NCBI GenBank assembly: GCA_007136585.1
Contig: SLGR01000187.1
Location: 1 to 14,891 of the forward strand
Direction of reading: 5' to 3'
Source of the DNA: Candidatus Sumerlaeota bacterium
Lineage (GTDB): Bacteria; CG03; SLGR01
Length of the DNA: 14,891 nt
Shown: positions 4,008 through 14,891 of the stretch, one piece after another
Numbering within the stretch: position 1 is the first letter of the stretch
Layout: the number at the start of each line of letters is the position of its first letter
Translations under genes and position numbers: made by a program
Notes under the pieces: model-generated
Databases searched by the model: none
Told to the model about the DNA's origin: nothing
What the model saw: only the letters and a program-made list of their open reading frames with translations

Positions 4008-7000
4008 TGCTTTACCGCAATATACCCGCAAAGAAAAAGGAGTTTGCCTCAAGGCAGACGCTGCTGGAGCTGCCGGATCTTATACAGGTTCAGCAACAGT
4101 CGTATGATGACTTTCTTCAGCTGGGGTCCAGAGGTTCCGACCGCCTCCTGCAGGGTCTGCAGGGGGTCTTTGAGGACGTGTTTCCCGTTGATAATATTGA
4201 CGGGTCTCTCAAACTGGACTTTACCGGGTACAAGGTGGAGGAACCGTCATATACGGTGGAAGAGGCGATCCGGAAAGACGCTACCCACGCCCATCCAGTA
4301 CGGGTGCGGTTCTCTCTGGAGGTTCATCACCAGGACCGTGATAAACCCGAGATAAGGGAGGAGGAAATTTATCTTTTTGACTTCCCTAAAATGACTGAGA
4401 ACGGCACCTTCATTATAAACGGGGTGGAGAGAGTGGTTGTCAACCAGTTGCACAGGTCTCCGGGTGTTAATTTTGAGGAAGACGAGAAAAAAGGGGTCTC
4501 CAGCCTGGGAAAAAAACTATACAGCGGAAGGATCATACCCTACCGCGGATCCTGGATAGAGTTTGAGTATAATAACCATAACGAACTTTATGTGCGTATA
4601 AACCGCAAGAGAAAGTTCCCCTTCACTGTCCTGTTAAGGGCTATGGGATGGGATAAGGACGAGGATATACTGAGGCTTTTTTACGAGACACGCAAGGTTC
4701 CTGTAAAGGGAACAAGGACCGCTCTCTTTACCGGGAAGGTCCTTGTAACTCCCCCGAAAGTGAAAGGGGTTGAAGAGTTCCTTGGGCGGGCGAACCAGGT
4801 TATTCCCGAGACTCTTGTTGAGAAGTGGAGGAAGCTGGGGGTAAAGGAAGTTGAAGTTGCAGATTTTCATCAGTGGGACGAAGAGAACACCATAAACGAT
4901 CAGAGTATCCATCTCACCCTGGCAAAGGACAGTATTGCGGATAAGATGGATGCCATATTTGAGATATTCAAGGTGCTGAGGGCCCAGCAGCATATAACCC
5001 CCGAGGTCGCCCAGGAGTATTTTGATACGCTCTTCTTCAAGGGAACAAGGAAATACGATCTTACTAAAGTGGGAAGGTACAAGCTGAATAAGAAACTGGC
5101 TTCTGTCTTTAAGGAGTCAGGGATGAAACTTCCCGGACCGGAGCAGAGGAACCTTCTCCCCGAGGATATAATCTGCGCCGCCAAGTACATCATTATGCTT
5201 AATAACGCCGTCGGGGGCGAGGTGGACGATATAGATCATCTGGGTAACCGGCGCGTGAGAACAGTCGGGGAGCAGCTTGAGAACCAGCTCCGCCGGGGAG
5301 TTACCCACCTGACCCGCCTTATAAGAAGCAAGATGAATATGCAGTCCCCGGAGGAGGTCACCCCTTCCACCCTGATAAATCCCGCCCCTATAGTAGCTTC
5401 AATAAATAAATTTTTCGGCACGGGGGAGCTCTCCCAGTTTATGTCACAGACTAACCCGCTATCAGAGCTTACCCATAAGAGACGCACATCAGCCCTCGGA
5501 CCCGGCGGGCTTAACAGAAAGAGAGCGGGTTTTGAAGTGCGGGATGTTCATCATACCCATTACGGCCGGATATGTCCGATTGAGACGCCTGAAGGGGCCA
5601 ATATCGGACTCAGGACCTCGCTCTCCATATATGCAAAGATAAATAAATACGGACTTATAGAAACCCCGTACAGGGTAGTGGAGAAAGGGCGCGTTACGGA
5701 CAAGGTTGAGTACCTGACAGCCGACAGGGAGGACGAGCACCTCATAGTTCCCGGGAATGTGCCTATTGATAAAGACGGATACCTTCCCAAAGGACTCATA
5801 ACAGCAAGAGAGAGGGGGCTTTTCCCGCTTGTTAAACGGGAGGAAGTTCATTATATGGATATATCTCCCAAACAGATGGTAAGCGCAGGGGCGGGGCTTA
5901 TACCCTTCCTTGAACATAATGACGCAAACCGCGCTCTTATGGGCTCCAATATGCAGAGGCAGGCCCTGCCGCTTATGATAACCGAGCCTCCCATAGTGGG
6001 AACGGGAATGGAAGAGGTGGTTGCCAAAAATTCCGGAGCCGTTGTGAAGGCAAAACGCTCCGGGGAGATCATATACGTTGATAACTCAAGGATCGCGGTA
6101 TGGCACAGGGGGAAAGGGAAAAAGACCATAAAATCCGGGGACGTTGACCTGTACGAGCTCAAAAAATACGTACGGAGCAACCAGGATACAAATTACAACC
6201 AGACGCCTATAGTCTCTCTGGGAGATAAGGTAAAGGAAGGCGATATAATGGCTGACGGGCCTGCGACAGCTGGCGGGGAGCTTGCAATGGGCAGGAACCT
6301 GCTCGTGGCCTTTATGTCCTGGGAAGGGTACAACTTTGAGGATTCCATCCTTATATCCGACCGCCTGGTAAGGGACGATGTCTTTACATCCATACATATT
6401 CACGAAGAGAACGTTGAGGCCAGGGAGCTTAAGATCGGAAGCGAAGAGATAACCCGCGATATACCTAACGTAAGCGAGCTCAAGCTGCGTAACCTTGATG
6501 AGAACGGGGTTATAACACCCGGATCGTTTGTGCGCCCGGGAGATATCCTTGTGGGAAAGGTCACTCCCAAGGGTAAGACCCGGTATACCCCGGAGGTGAG
6601 GCTTCTGAAAACAATATTCGGGAAGAAGGCCGAAGACGTAAAGGATTCTTCCCTGAAAGTCCCCCCGGGAGTGGATGGGAAAGTCACTAAAGTTGAAGTA
6701 TTTGAGCGGAAGGGATCCCTTACCGCCCGGGAAAGAAAACAGAAGTTGACCGAGATTGAGGCAAGGTACGGGGAAGCCATTGAAGAGCTCCGGCGTGAGC
6801 GCAATTCAAAGACCCGCAGGATGCTCAGCCAGGTAAAGGCAGGGAATATTTCCAAGAGTAAATATGAGGAAGAAAAAGAAAGAAATAACGCTTTCACACA
6901 GATACTCATAGACCGCCATCAGCTGGAGATGAAGAATGAGATCCGGGACCTTGACAAGAGTGACGAGCTTCCCGTTATGGTTCTTAAAAAGGTCAAGGTC

Positions 7001-7729
7001 TTTATAGCCAGCCGCAGAAAGATAATGGCGGGAGATAAAGTGGCCGGCCGGCACGGAAACAAGGGGGTTATATCAAAGGTCCTTCCCGAAGAGGATATGC
7101 CTTACATGGAAGACGGAACCCCTATTGATATAGTGCTGAGTCCTCTGGGAGTGCCGTCTCGTATGAATGTTGGACAGATACTTGAGACTCATATAGGACT
7201 GGCCGCCCGCGCCCAGAACGTAAGGGTTGTTACCCCGGTCTTTGACAGCGCGAAAGAATCCGATATAAAGCAGATGCTGAGAGAGAGCGGACTTCCGGAA
7301 TCAGGGCGCGCCGCGCTTTATGACGGCCGGACCGGAGATCTGCTTGGACGGAATATTACTGTGGGATATATGTATGTGATGAAACTGGAACATATGGCAG
7401 AGGATAAGGTCCACGCCCGGGCCACGGGTCCCTATTCCCTGATAACACGCCAGCCTCTCGGGGGTAAGGCTATGTTCGGGGGGCAGAGGTTCGGGGAGAT
7501 GGAGGTCTGGGCAATGGAAGGGTATGGAGCCGCCTACACTCTGCAGGAGTTTCTGACATATAAGAGCGACGATGTAAAGGCGCGGACCGAGATGCACGAG
7601 GCTATTATAAAAGGCGATGAGATAAAGAAGCCCACGGTTCCGGAATCTTTCAGGGTCCTTGTAAAGGAGCTCCAGTCCCTGGGCCTTAAGGTGATCCTGG
7701 ATACCAGGAGGGAGGCGGAGAGAAACTAA
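4007..7729 (+). CDS. rpoB: DNA-directed RNA polymerase subunit beta
   Basis: A 1240-residue beta subunit, between the sizes seen in Bacillota and in E. coli (1342). With RpoC it forms the catalytic core of RNA polymerase. Visible blocks are the lobe/protrusion region with GTFIINGVERVVVNQLHRSP, the rifampicin cluster around LSQFMSQTNPLSELTHKRR (about residues 475-493), RDVHHTHYGRICPIETPEG, the NTP-contacting GDKVAGRHGNKGVIS (lysines 1011 and 1019), and C-terminal QPLGGKAMFGGQRFGEMEVW. A Lys/Glu-rich coiled-coil-like insertion of roughly 80 residues lies before the GDK block, where E. coli has dispensable region II. The residue equivalent to E. coli Asp516 is Ser480. The ATG overlaps the rplL TAA by one base and has no nearby Shine-Dalgarno sequence, so translation is probably coupled to rplL. 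Confidence 0.98.
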   Translation: MLYRNIPAKKKEFASRQTLLELPDLIQVQQQSYDDFLQLGSRGSDRLLQGLQGVFEDVFPVDNIDGSLKLDFTGYKVEEPSYTVEEAIRKDATHAHPVRVRFSLEVHHQDRDKPEIREEEIYLFDFPKMTENGTFIINGVERVVVNQLHRSPGVNFEEDEKKGVSSLGKKLYSGRIIPYRGSWIEFEYNNHNELYVRINRKRKFPFTVLLRAMGWDKDEDILRLFYETRKVPVKGTRTALFTGKVLVTPPKVKGVEEFLGRANQVIPETLVEKWRKLGVKEVEVADFHQWDEENTINDQSIHLTLAKDSIADKMDAIFEIFKVLRAQQHITPEVAQEYFDTLFFKGTRKYDLTKVGRYKLNKKLASVFKESGMKLPGPEQRNLLPEDIICAAKYIIMLNNAVGGEVDDIDHLGNRRVRTVGEQLENQLRRGVTHLTRLIRSKMNMQSPEEVTPSTLINPAPIVASINKFFGTGELSQFMSQTNPLSELTHKRRTSALGPGGLNRKRAGFEVRDVHHTHYGRICPIETPEGANIGLRTSLSIYAKINKYGLIETPYRVVEKGRVTDKVEYLTADREDEHLIVPGNVPIDKDGYLPKGLITARERGLFPLVKREEVHYMDISPKQMVSAGAGLIPFLEHNDANRALMGSNMQRQALPLMITEPPIVGTGMEEVVAKNSGAVVKAKRSGEIIYVDNSRIAVWHRGKGKKTIKSGDVDLYELKKYVRSNQDTNYNQTPIVSLGDKVKEGDIMADGPATAGGELAMGRNLLVAFMSWEGYNFEDSILISDRLVRDDVFTSIHIHEENVEARELKIGSEEITRDIPNVSELKLRNLDENGVITPGSFVRPGDILVGKVTPKGKTRYTPEVRLLKTIFGKKAEDVKDSSLKVPPGVDGKVTKVEVFERKGSLTARERKQKLTEIEARYGEAIEELRRERNSKTRRMLSQVKAGNISKSKYEEEKERNNAFTQILIDRHQLEMKNEIRDLDKSDELPVMVLKKVKVFIASRRKIMAGDKVAGRHGNKGVISKVLPEEDMPYMEDGTPIDIVLSPLGVPSRMNVGQILETHIGLAARAQNVRVVTPVFDSAKESDIKQMLRESGLPESGRAALYDGRTGDLLGRNITVGYMYVMKLEHMAEDKVHARATGPYSLITRQPLGGKAMFGGQRFGEMEVWAMEGYGAAYTLQEFLTYKSDDVKARTEMHEAIIKGDEIKKPTVPESFRVLVKELQSLGLKVILDTRREAERN

Positions 7730-7731
7730 TC

Positions 7732-10700
7732 ATGCCCCAGCAATTAGATTACAACAAGTTTAACTCTATACAGCTTATGATGGCCTCCCCGGAAGATGTA
7801 AGGGAGTGGTCCCACGGCGAGGTAAGGAAACCCGAGACGATAAACTACCGTACCTTCAAGGCCGAGCGGGACGGACTTTTCTGCGAGAGAATATTCGGCC
7901 CGATGCGGGATTACGAATGCAACTGCGGGAGATACAAGTACCCGAGGCACAGAGGAGTGGTCTGTGAAAGGTGCGGCGTTGAGGTTACCGAAAAGGAAGT
8001 CCGGCGCGAGAGGATGGGGCATATTGAGCTTGCTGTCCCGGTGGCGCATGTCTGGTACATACATAAGCCTCCTTCCCGTATAGGAATGCTTCTGAACCTT
8101 AAGAGATCCGATGTAGAGCGTATAGCCTACTATGCCGCTTATATAGTAACGGAAGTAAGTGATCCCAATATAAAGCTCGGCGGCAAGAAACTCCGCGAGG
8201 GTCAGCTTATATCTATAGAAGATTACCAGGTTCTGAAGGAGGAGTACGGCTCCGATTTTGAGGGGCTGATAGGAGGCGAAGCCCTGGATTCTCTTCTTTC
8301 AGATGTTAATCTCAAGAAAATTGCAAAGGATATCCGTAAAAAACTTTCCGGGAAGAAAGGAGGGAAAGGGCAGAGAAGGCGGTGGAGAAGGAGGCTGAAG
8401 GTCGTCGAGGATTTTATACAGTCGGGTAATAACCCTTCCCATATGCTCCTCTCCTGCATCCCTGTTATTCCTCCGGACCTGCGTCCCCTTGTGCCTCTTA
8501 AAGGCGGAAAGTTCGCCTCTTCCGATTTGAACGACCTTTACCGGCGTATAATAAACCGCAATAACAGGCTCAGGCAGATAACCGAGATGGGGGCCCCCAC
8601 TGTTATGCTGCACAATGAAAAAAGGCTCCTTCAGGAGGCCGTGGACGCTCTGATAGAGAACGGGGCCAGGGGAAGGGTGGTGACCGGTATGGGTAACCGT
8701 CCCCTTAAATCCCTCTCGGATACAATTAAGGGCAAACAGGGGCGGTTCAGGAGAAACCTTCTCGGGAAAAGGGTGGACTACTCCGGGCGCTCGGTAATTG
8801 TCATAGGTCCTGATCTAAAACTTAACCAGTGCGGTCTCCCCAAGGAGATGGCTATTGAGCTTTACAAGCCTTTTATACTTAGAGAACTCATACACCGCGG
8901 GGTCGCGGCCAATATAAAATCCGCTCGGCCTTTCCTGGAGAGCAAGAACCCGGTGGTTTTTGATATCCTGGAAGGGATAATCAAGGACCATCCGGTAATG
9001 CTGAACCGCGCTCCCACGCTTCACAGGCTGGGTATCCAGGCCTTTGAACCCGTTCTTATAGAGGGGAAGGCCCTGCAGCTTCATCCACTGGTATGTACGG
9101 CGTTCAACGCTGATTTTGACGGTGACCAGATGGCGGTCCACGTTCCGATATCCCCTGAGGCCTGTATAGAGGTCAAGATGCTTGTTATGTCCACTAATAA
9201 CATAATAGCCCCCTCAAACGGTCAGGCCATAGTCGCCCCCACCCAGGATATGGTTATGGGGTGCAACTACCTTACCAAGGAAAAGAAAGGGGTCCACGGG
9301 GAAGGAGCCATATTCGGTTCTATAGACGAGGTGGAGCGAGCCTATGATCACGGCAGGGTGGACCTTCACGCAAGGATAAAGGTCAAGGGGATAACCAGGA
9401 TCAGGGAGTCCGAAGAGTGGACCAAAGACGATTTCCGGAACCCCGGAAAGTGGGAAGATTACACTACAGCAGGGCGGGTAATATTCAACCGGCACCTTCC
9501 CGATAAGTTCGGGTACATAAACGCGGAGGCTACAAAGAAATCGCTCTCCCAGCTTGTTTACAAGTGTTACTGGGAACACGGCAAGCACGATACCATAAAG
9601 CTTCTTGATGATATCAAGAACCTGGGGTACAGGTACGCCACTTTCAGCGATACCTCTATCTCGGTTGACGATATGCATGTTCCGGGAGACAAGCAGGAGA
9701 TAATTGAGAGGGCCCAGGAGAAGGTCAAGAAAGCGGAGGCCAATTATAACCGCGGAATAATCACTAACGTGGAACGTTACAATACCATAATAGAGATATG
9801 GAGCCACGTTACGGACCGGATAGCCGACAGTATGATAAATGAGATAAAGAAGAAAGAGCAGGTTGACTATGACGGAACGGGTCCGAAGTTCAACCCGATC
9901 CTTCTTATGGCCACCTCGGGAGCCCGGGGGTCATTTGACCAGATAAGGCAGCTTGCGGGTATGAGGGGACTTATGAGCAGGCCCCACAAGTCCATTAAGG
10001 GAGCGGTCGGTGAGATCATAGAGTCTCCAATAAAAACTAATTTCAGGGAAGGGCTCTCGGTCCTTGAATACTTTATCTCAACACACGGCGGTCGTAAGGG
10101 TCTGGCTGATACGGCTTTAAAGACCGCTGATGCGGGGTACCTTACCAGAAGGCTGGTGGATGCGGCCCACAACCTTGTGATTACCGAGAAAGACTGCGGG
10201 ACAGTTAACGGTGTCAGGGTAGGTCCGCTTAAGGAAGGAAACGAGGTGATTGAGCCCTTCTCCGAGAGGATAGAGGGGAGGGTTATACTTCAGACCGTAA
10301 CCGACCCCATACTGGACGAGGTTATCGTAAAGGAAGGGGAGATGCTGGACGCCGCTGCGGCCGCCAAGGTCGAGAAGAGCGAGATAAGCAATATCAGGAT
10401 AAGATCCCCCCTTACCTGCGAGACCTCATACGGTATATGCAGTAAATGCTACGGGGCGGATCTCTCCACCGGGAAACTGGCTAAGCCCGGACTTGCCGTG
10501 GGAATCATAGCGGCGCAGTCCATCGGTGAACCCGGAACGCAGCTTACCTTAAGGACTTTTCATATAGGAGGCACGGCTTCCCGGGTTGCCCAGCTCTCCG
10601 CCGTTATTTCACATTATGACGGAAACCTTGAGTATTTCGGCGTTACTACTATCAAGAACCGGAAGGGGAACCTTATAAACGTTGCCCGTAAAGCCAAGGC

Positions 10701-11826
10701 GGTAATAAGGCGCGACGGGAAGCAGGTCTTTGATTTTGATATAAGGTACGGGGCGATCCTACACGCCAAACCGGGTAAAAAACCCACTCCGGTCAAAAGA
10801 GGCGAACTCCTTGTTGAGTGGGATCCCTTCGCCATGCCTCTTATAACGGAGGTCAACGGGACCGTGACTCTCAAAGATATCAAGGAAGGGATAACCGCCA
10901 AGAGGGAAGTTAACCAGGCAACCGGGCGGGAGGAACGTGTAATAATACCTTACAAATCACCCAAGCTTCACCCCCAGATCGAGGTGAAGACCTCGTCGGG
11001 AGAGAATAAAGTATACCCCCTTCCCGTTGATACGCACCTTGTGGCAAACGAAGGGGAAGAAGTTTACGCCGGGGATGTTCTTGCCAAGATCCCTCAGGAG
11101 GTAATAAGGACCCGCGATATAACCGGGGGTCTGCCCAGGGTAACCGAACTATTTGAGGCGCGCAAGCCCAAGAACAGCGCTGTAGTAACCGAAATAGACG
11201 GAACGGTAAAGCTGGGAACGATAGAGAGGGGAGCTTTCAAGGTTACGGTAGAGAGCGAGAAAGGGCAGTCCCGGGCTTACGTTATTCCGCCCGGAAAGCA
11301 CCTTGTTGTATACGAGGGTGACAGAGTCTATGCGGGGGAACCCCTCACTGACGGGCCTATTAATCCGCACGATATGCTTCAGGTCCGCGGAGACAAGGAA
11401 GTTCAGGAGTATCTTGTAAACGAGGTCCAGGGGGTTTACCGGCTTCAGGGGGTAAGGATAAACGACAAACATATTGAGATGATAATCAAGCAGATGCTCT
11501 CCTTTGTCCAGATAGTGGACAGCGGTGATACCACTCTCCTTGAGAAGGAAATAATAAAAAAGAACCTGGCTGACAGGATAAACAGGAGGATGGTGAAAGA
11601 AGGAAAGAAACCGGCTACCTACGTTTCCAAGCTTCTTGGTATATCAAAGTCATCCCTTTCCGGGGAGAGCTTTATATCGGCGGCCTCTTTCCAGGAGACT
11701 ACAAGGATACTGACAGAAGCCGCTGTGGCGGGACAGGTGGATTACCTTAAAGGGTTGAAAGAGAATGTTATCATCGGAAAGCTTATTCCGGTGGGTACGG
11801 GGATGTTTTCCGGAGGGGAAGAATAA
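7732..11826 (+). CDS. rpoC: DNA-directed RNA polymerase subunit beta'
   Basis: A 1364-residue beta' subunit, close to E. coli (1407), carrying the catalytic magnesium site [14 protein letters not shown] with Asp461, Asp463 and Asp465. The N-terminal zinc site has Cys63, Cys65, Cys78 and Cys81. The second zinc site has Cys822, Cys896, Cys903 and Cys906. The trigger loop begins [19 protein letters not shown] (to residue 947) and resumes with [16 protein letters not shown] (from 1129). The ~180 residues between them match the position and general pattern of the E. coli SI3 insertion, including a [14 protein letters not shown] motif. SI3 is a mark of Gram-negative lineages. Translation starts 2 nt after the rpoB stop with GGAGAG at 7717-7722 upstream. 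The stop TAA directly touches the rpsL ATG. No truncation or missing catalytic residue is visible. Confidence 0.98.
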   Translation: MPQQLDYNKFNSIQLMMASPEDVREWSHGEVRKPETINYRTFKAERDGLFCERIFGPMRDYECNCGRYKYPRHRGVVCERCGVEVTEKEVRRERMGHIELAVPVAHVWYIHKPPSRIGMLLNLKRSDVERIAYYAAYIVTEVSDPNIKLGGKKLREGQLISIEDYQVLKEEYGSDFEGLIGGEALDSLLSDVNLKKIAKDIRKKLSGKKGGKGQRRRWRRRLKVVEDFIQSGNNPSHMLLSCIPVIPPDLRPLVPLKGGKFASSDLNDLYRRIINRNNRLRQITEMGAPTVMLHNEKRLLQEAVDALIENGARGRVVTGMGNRPLKSLSDTIKGKQGRFRRNLLGKRVDYSGRSVIVIGPDLKLNQCGLPKEMAIELYKPFILRELIHRGVAANIKSARPFLESKNPVVFDILEGIIKDHPVMLNRAPTLHRLGIQAFEPVLIEGKALQLHPLVCTAFNADFDGDQMAVHVPISPEACIEVKMLVMSTNNIIAPSNGQAIVAPTQDMVMGCNYLTKEKKGVHGEGAIFGSIDEVERAYDHGRVDLHARIKVKGITRIRESEEWTKDDFRNPGKWEDYTTAGRVIFNRHLPDKFGYINAEATKKSLSQLVYKCYWEHGKHDTIKLLDDIKNLGYRYATFSDTSISVDDMHVPGDKQEIIERAQEKVKKAEANYNRGIITNVERYNTIIEIWSHVTDRIADSMINEIKKKEQVDYDGTGPKFNPILLMATSGARGSFDQIRQLAGMRGLMSRPHKSIKGAVGEIIESPIKTNFREGLSVLEYFISTHGGRKGLADTALKTADAGYLTRRLVDAAHNLVITEKDCGTVNGVRVGPLKEGNEVIEPFSERIEGRVILQTVTDPILDEVIVKEGEMLDAAAAAKVEKSEISNIRIRSPLTCETSYGICSKCYGADLSTGKLAKPGLAVGIIAAQSIGEPGTQLTLRTFHIGGTASRVAQLSAVISHYDGNLEYFGVTTIKNRKGNLINVARKAKAVIRRDGKQVFDFDIRYGAILHAKPGKKPTPVKRGELLVEWDPFAMPLITEVNGTVTLKDIKEGITAKREVNQATGREERVIIPYKSPKLHPQIEVKTSSGENKVYPLPVDTHLVANEGEEVYAGDVLAKIPQEVIRTRDITGGLPRVTELFEARKPKNSAVVTEIDGTVKLGTIERGAFKVTVESEKGQSRAYVIPPGKHLVVYEGDRVYAGEPLTDGPINPHDMLQVRGDKEVQEYLVNEVQGVYRLQGVRINDKHIEMIIKQMLSFVQIVDSGDTTLLEKEIIKKNLADRINRRMVKEGKKPATYVSKLLGISKSSLSGESFISAASFQETTRILTEAAVAGQVDYLKGLKENVIIGKLIPVGTGMFSGGEE

Positions 11827-12195
11827 ATGCCAACAACAAACCAGCTTATAAGAAAGGGCAGGAAGAAGCTCCATAAGAAATACAAGACACCGGCGCTTGA
11901 ATCCTGCCCCCAGAGAAGGGGGGTCTGCGTAAGGGTCTTTACCACGACGCCAAAGAAACCCAACTCCGCATTAAGGAAGGTTGCCAGGGTCAAGCTTACA
12001 AACGGTACGGATGTTGCCGCCTATATACCCGGCGAGGGGCACAACCTTCAGGAGCACTCTATAGTTATGATAAGGGGCGGTAGGGTCAAGGACCTTCCCG
12101 GGGTCAGGTACCATATAATAAGGGGAGCCCTTGACGCGGCGGGAGTAGAAGGGCGCTCGCAGGGGCGCTCCAAGTACGGAAGGAAGAAGCAGTGA
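11827..12195 (+). CDS. rpsL: 30S ribosomal protein S12
   Basis: A 122-residue protein, normal for S12, which lies at the decoding centre and affects accuracy. Conserved parts are [31 protein letters not shown] (about residues 39-55), the [10 protein letters not shown] block and [20 protein letters not shown]. The lysines mutated in streptomycin-resistant strains, in [10 protein letters not shown] and in RVKDLPGV, are both the wild-type residue. The ATG follows the rpoC TAA with no gap; GGAGGGG at 11812-11818 is a good ribosome binding site. It opens the str operon segment (rpsL-rpsG-fusA-tuf), here apparently part of the same transcript as rpoBC because no terminator or promoter separates them. 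The last 4 nt overlap rpsG (GTGA). Confidence 0.98.
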   Translation: MPTTNQLIRKGRKKLHKKYKTPALESCPQRRGVCVRVFTTTPKKPNSALRKVARVKLTNGTDVAAYIPGEGHNLQEHSIVMIRGGRVKDLPGVRYHIIRGALDAAGVEGRSQGRSKYGRKKQ

Positions 12196-12668
12196 GCAGG
12201 AAGAAGAAGAGGACCGCTGCCGCTTCAGCGCCGGATACGGATCCCCGGTACGGGAGCCAGGCCGTGAAAATGCTTATAGCCAAAGTAATGTGGGACGGGA
12301 AGAAGTCGCTGGCCTCCCAAATAGTTTATGAGGCGATGGAGCAGGCCGGCAGGCAGCTTAAGGCCGAACCCCTGGAGGCGCTGGAGAAGGCGATCTCCAA
12401 TGTCCGGCCTGTGCTTGAGGTCAAGTCCCGCCGGGTGGGAGGAGCCACATACCAGGTGCCGGTGGAGGTCTCCCAGCGCAGGGGTCTTGTCCTGGCCGTG
12501 CGATGGATAGTCGGCATCTCAAGGTCAAAGAAGGGAAGGCCTATGGCTACCCGGATGGCCGATGAGTTTGTAGCCGCGGCGCGGGGTGAAGGAGCCGCGG
12601 TAAAGAAGAAGGAAGAGACCCACAGGATGGCCGAGGCGAATAAGGCTTTTGCCCATTACAGGTGGTAA
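12192..12668 (+). CDS. rpsG: 30S ribosomal protein S7
   Basis: A 158-residue protein of normal length. S7 nucleates assembly of the 30S head and contacts E-site tRNA; in E. coli it also regulates translation of the str operon. It begins at GTG 12192 within the GTGA overlap with rpsL, with AAGGA at 12180-12184 upstream. Conserved sequence includes [20 protein letters not shown], the [20 protein letters not shown] region (about residues 66-85), [12 protein letters not shown], and the C-terminal [21 protein letters not shown] tail (18 or more matching residues to S7). The spacer to fusA is 49 nt if fusA starts at 12718, long enough for a small S7-binding hairpin as in E. coli, but I did not recognise one. 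Confidence 0.97.
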   Translation: MSRKKKRTAAASAPDTDPRYGSQAVKMLIAKVMWDGKKSLASQIVYEAMEQAGRQLKAEPLEALEKAISNVRPVLEVKSRRVGGATYQVPVEVSQRRGLVLAVRWIVGISRSKKGRPMATRMADEFVAAARGEGAAVKKKEETHRMAEANKAFAHYRW

Positions 12669-12717
12669 AGAGCCGTTGAGCACAGCAGTGGTAGCGGGTA
12701 GAAAAAGCAGAAAGAAG

Positions 12718-14891
<2,174 letters not shown>

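Noticed and set aside
4044-4355. Alternative-frame ORFs of 60-200 codons inside rpoB, rpoC, rpsG and fusA on both strands
   Set aside because: They all lie within strongly conserved genes, lack family features or ribosome binding sites, and are explained as shadows of the real frames.

Overview
The window is a compact bacterial gene cluster for translation and transcription machinery. Every gene lies on the + strand and almost no sequence is non-coding. In order it holds: the last 47 codons of one tuf (EF-Tu) gene, rpmG (L33), tRNA-Trp(CCA), secE, nusG, rplK (L11), rplA (L1), a 201-nt spacer with a promoter and leader, rplJ (L10), rplL (L7/L12), rpoB, rpoC, rpsL (S12), rpsG (S7), fusA (EF-G), and the first 35 codons of a second tuf gene. 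It joins the classical secE-nusG/rplKA/rplJL-rpoBC cluster directly to the str operon (rpsL-rpsG-fusA-tuf). Similar joined orders occur in several bacterial phyla, so the layout itself is ordinary.

Organism: a bacterium. RpoC carries a roughly 180-residue insertion inside the trigger loop, at the position of the SI3 insertion of E. coli. RpoB has a coiled-coil insertion before its GDKxAGRHGNK block, where the E. coli dispensable region II lies. Both point to a Gram-negative-type (Gracilicutes) lineage rather than Bacillota or Actinomycetota. ATA (Ile) and AGG (Arg) codons are frequent. An uncultivated lineage such as Omnitrophota or a relative is possible, but that is a guess.

Layout: the left block (1-2341) supplies EF-Tu, L33, tRNA-Trp, the SecE channel subunit, NusG and the L11/L1 pair of the 50S stalk regions. 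The spacer 2342-2542 is the only sizeable gap. It carries a good sigma-70-like promoter and an RNA leader that can fold in two mutually exclusive ways, a plausible site for L10 autoregulation. From rplJ to the second tuf the genes abut or overlap: rplJ/rplL by 20 nt, rplL/rpoB by TAATG, rpoB/rpoC 2 nt apart, rpoC/rpsL touching, rpsL/rpsG by 4 nt. This suggests one translationally coupled unit making the ribosomal stalk, core RNA polymerase, 30S proteins and elongation factors.

The outstanding feature is rplJ. It encodes a 364-residue L10, about twice the usual size. The extra ~190 residues are a glutamate/proline/alanine-rich acidic tail built from a 65-residue (195-bp) tandem repeat present 2.3 times. 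The end of this tail contains a very strong Shine-Dalgarno sequence and the start codon of rplL, so stalk base and stalk arm are physically nested. Other points worth a second look are the palindromic hairpin between tRNA-Trp and secE, the near absence of an rplL-rpoB spacer, a natural substitution in the rifampicin pocket of RpoB, and the two tuf genes flanking the block as direct repeats. I saw no mobile element, CRISPR array or defence system.
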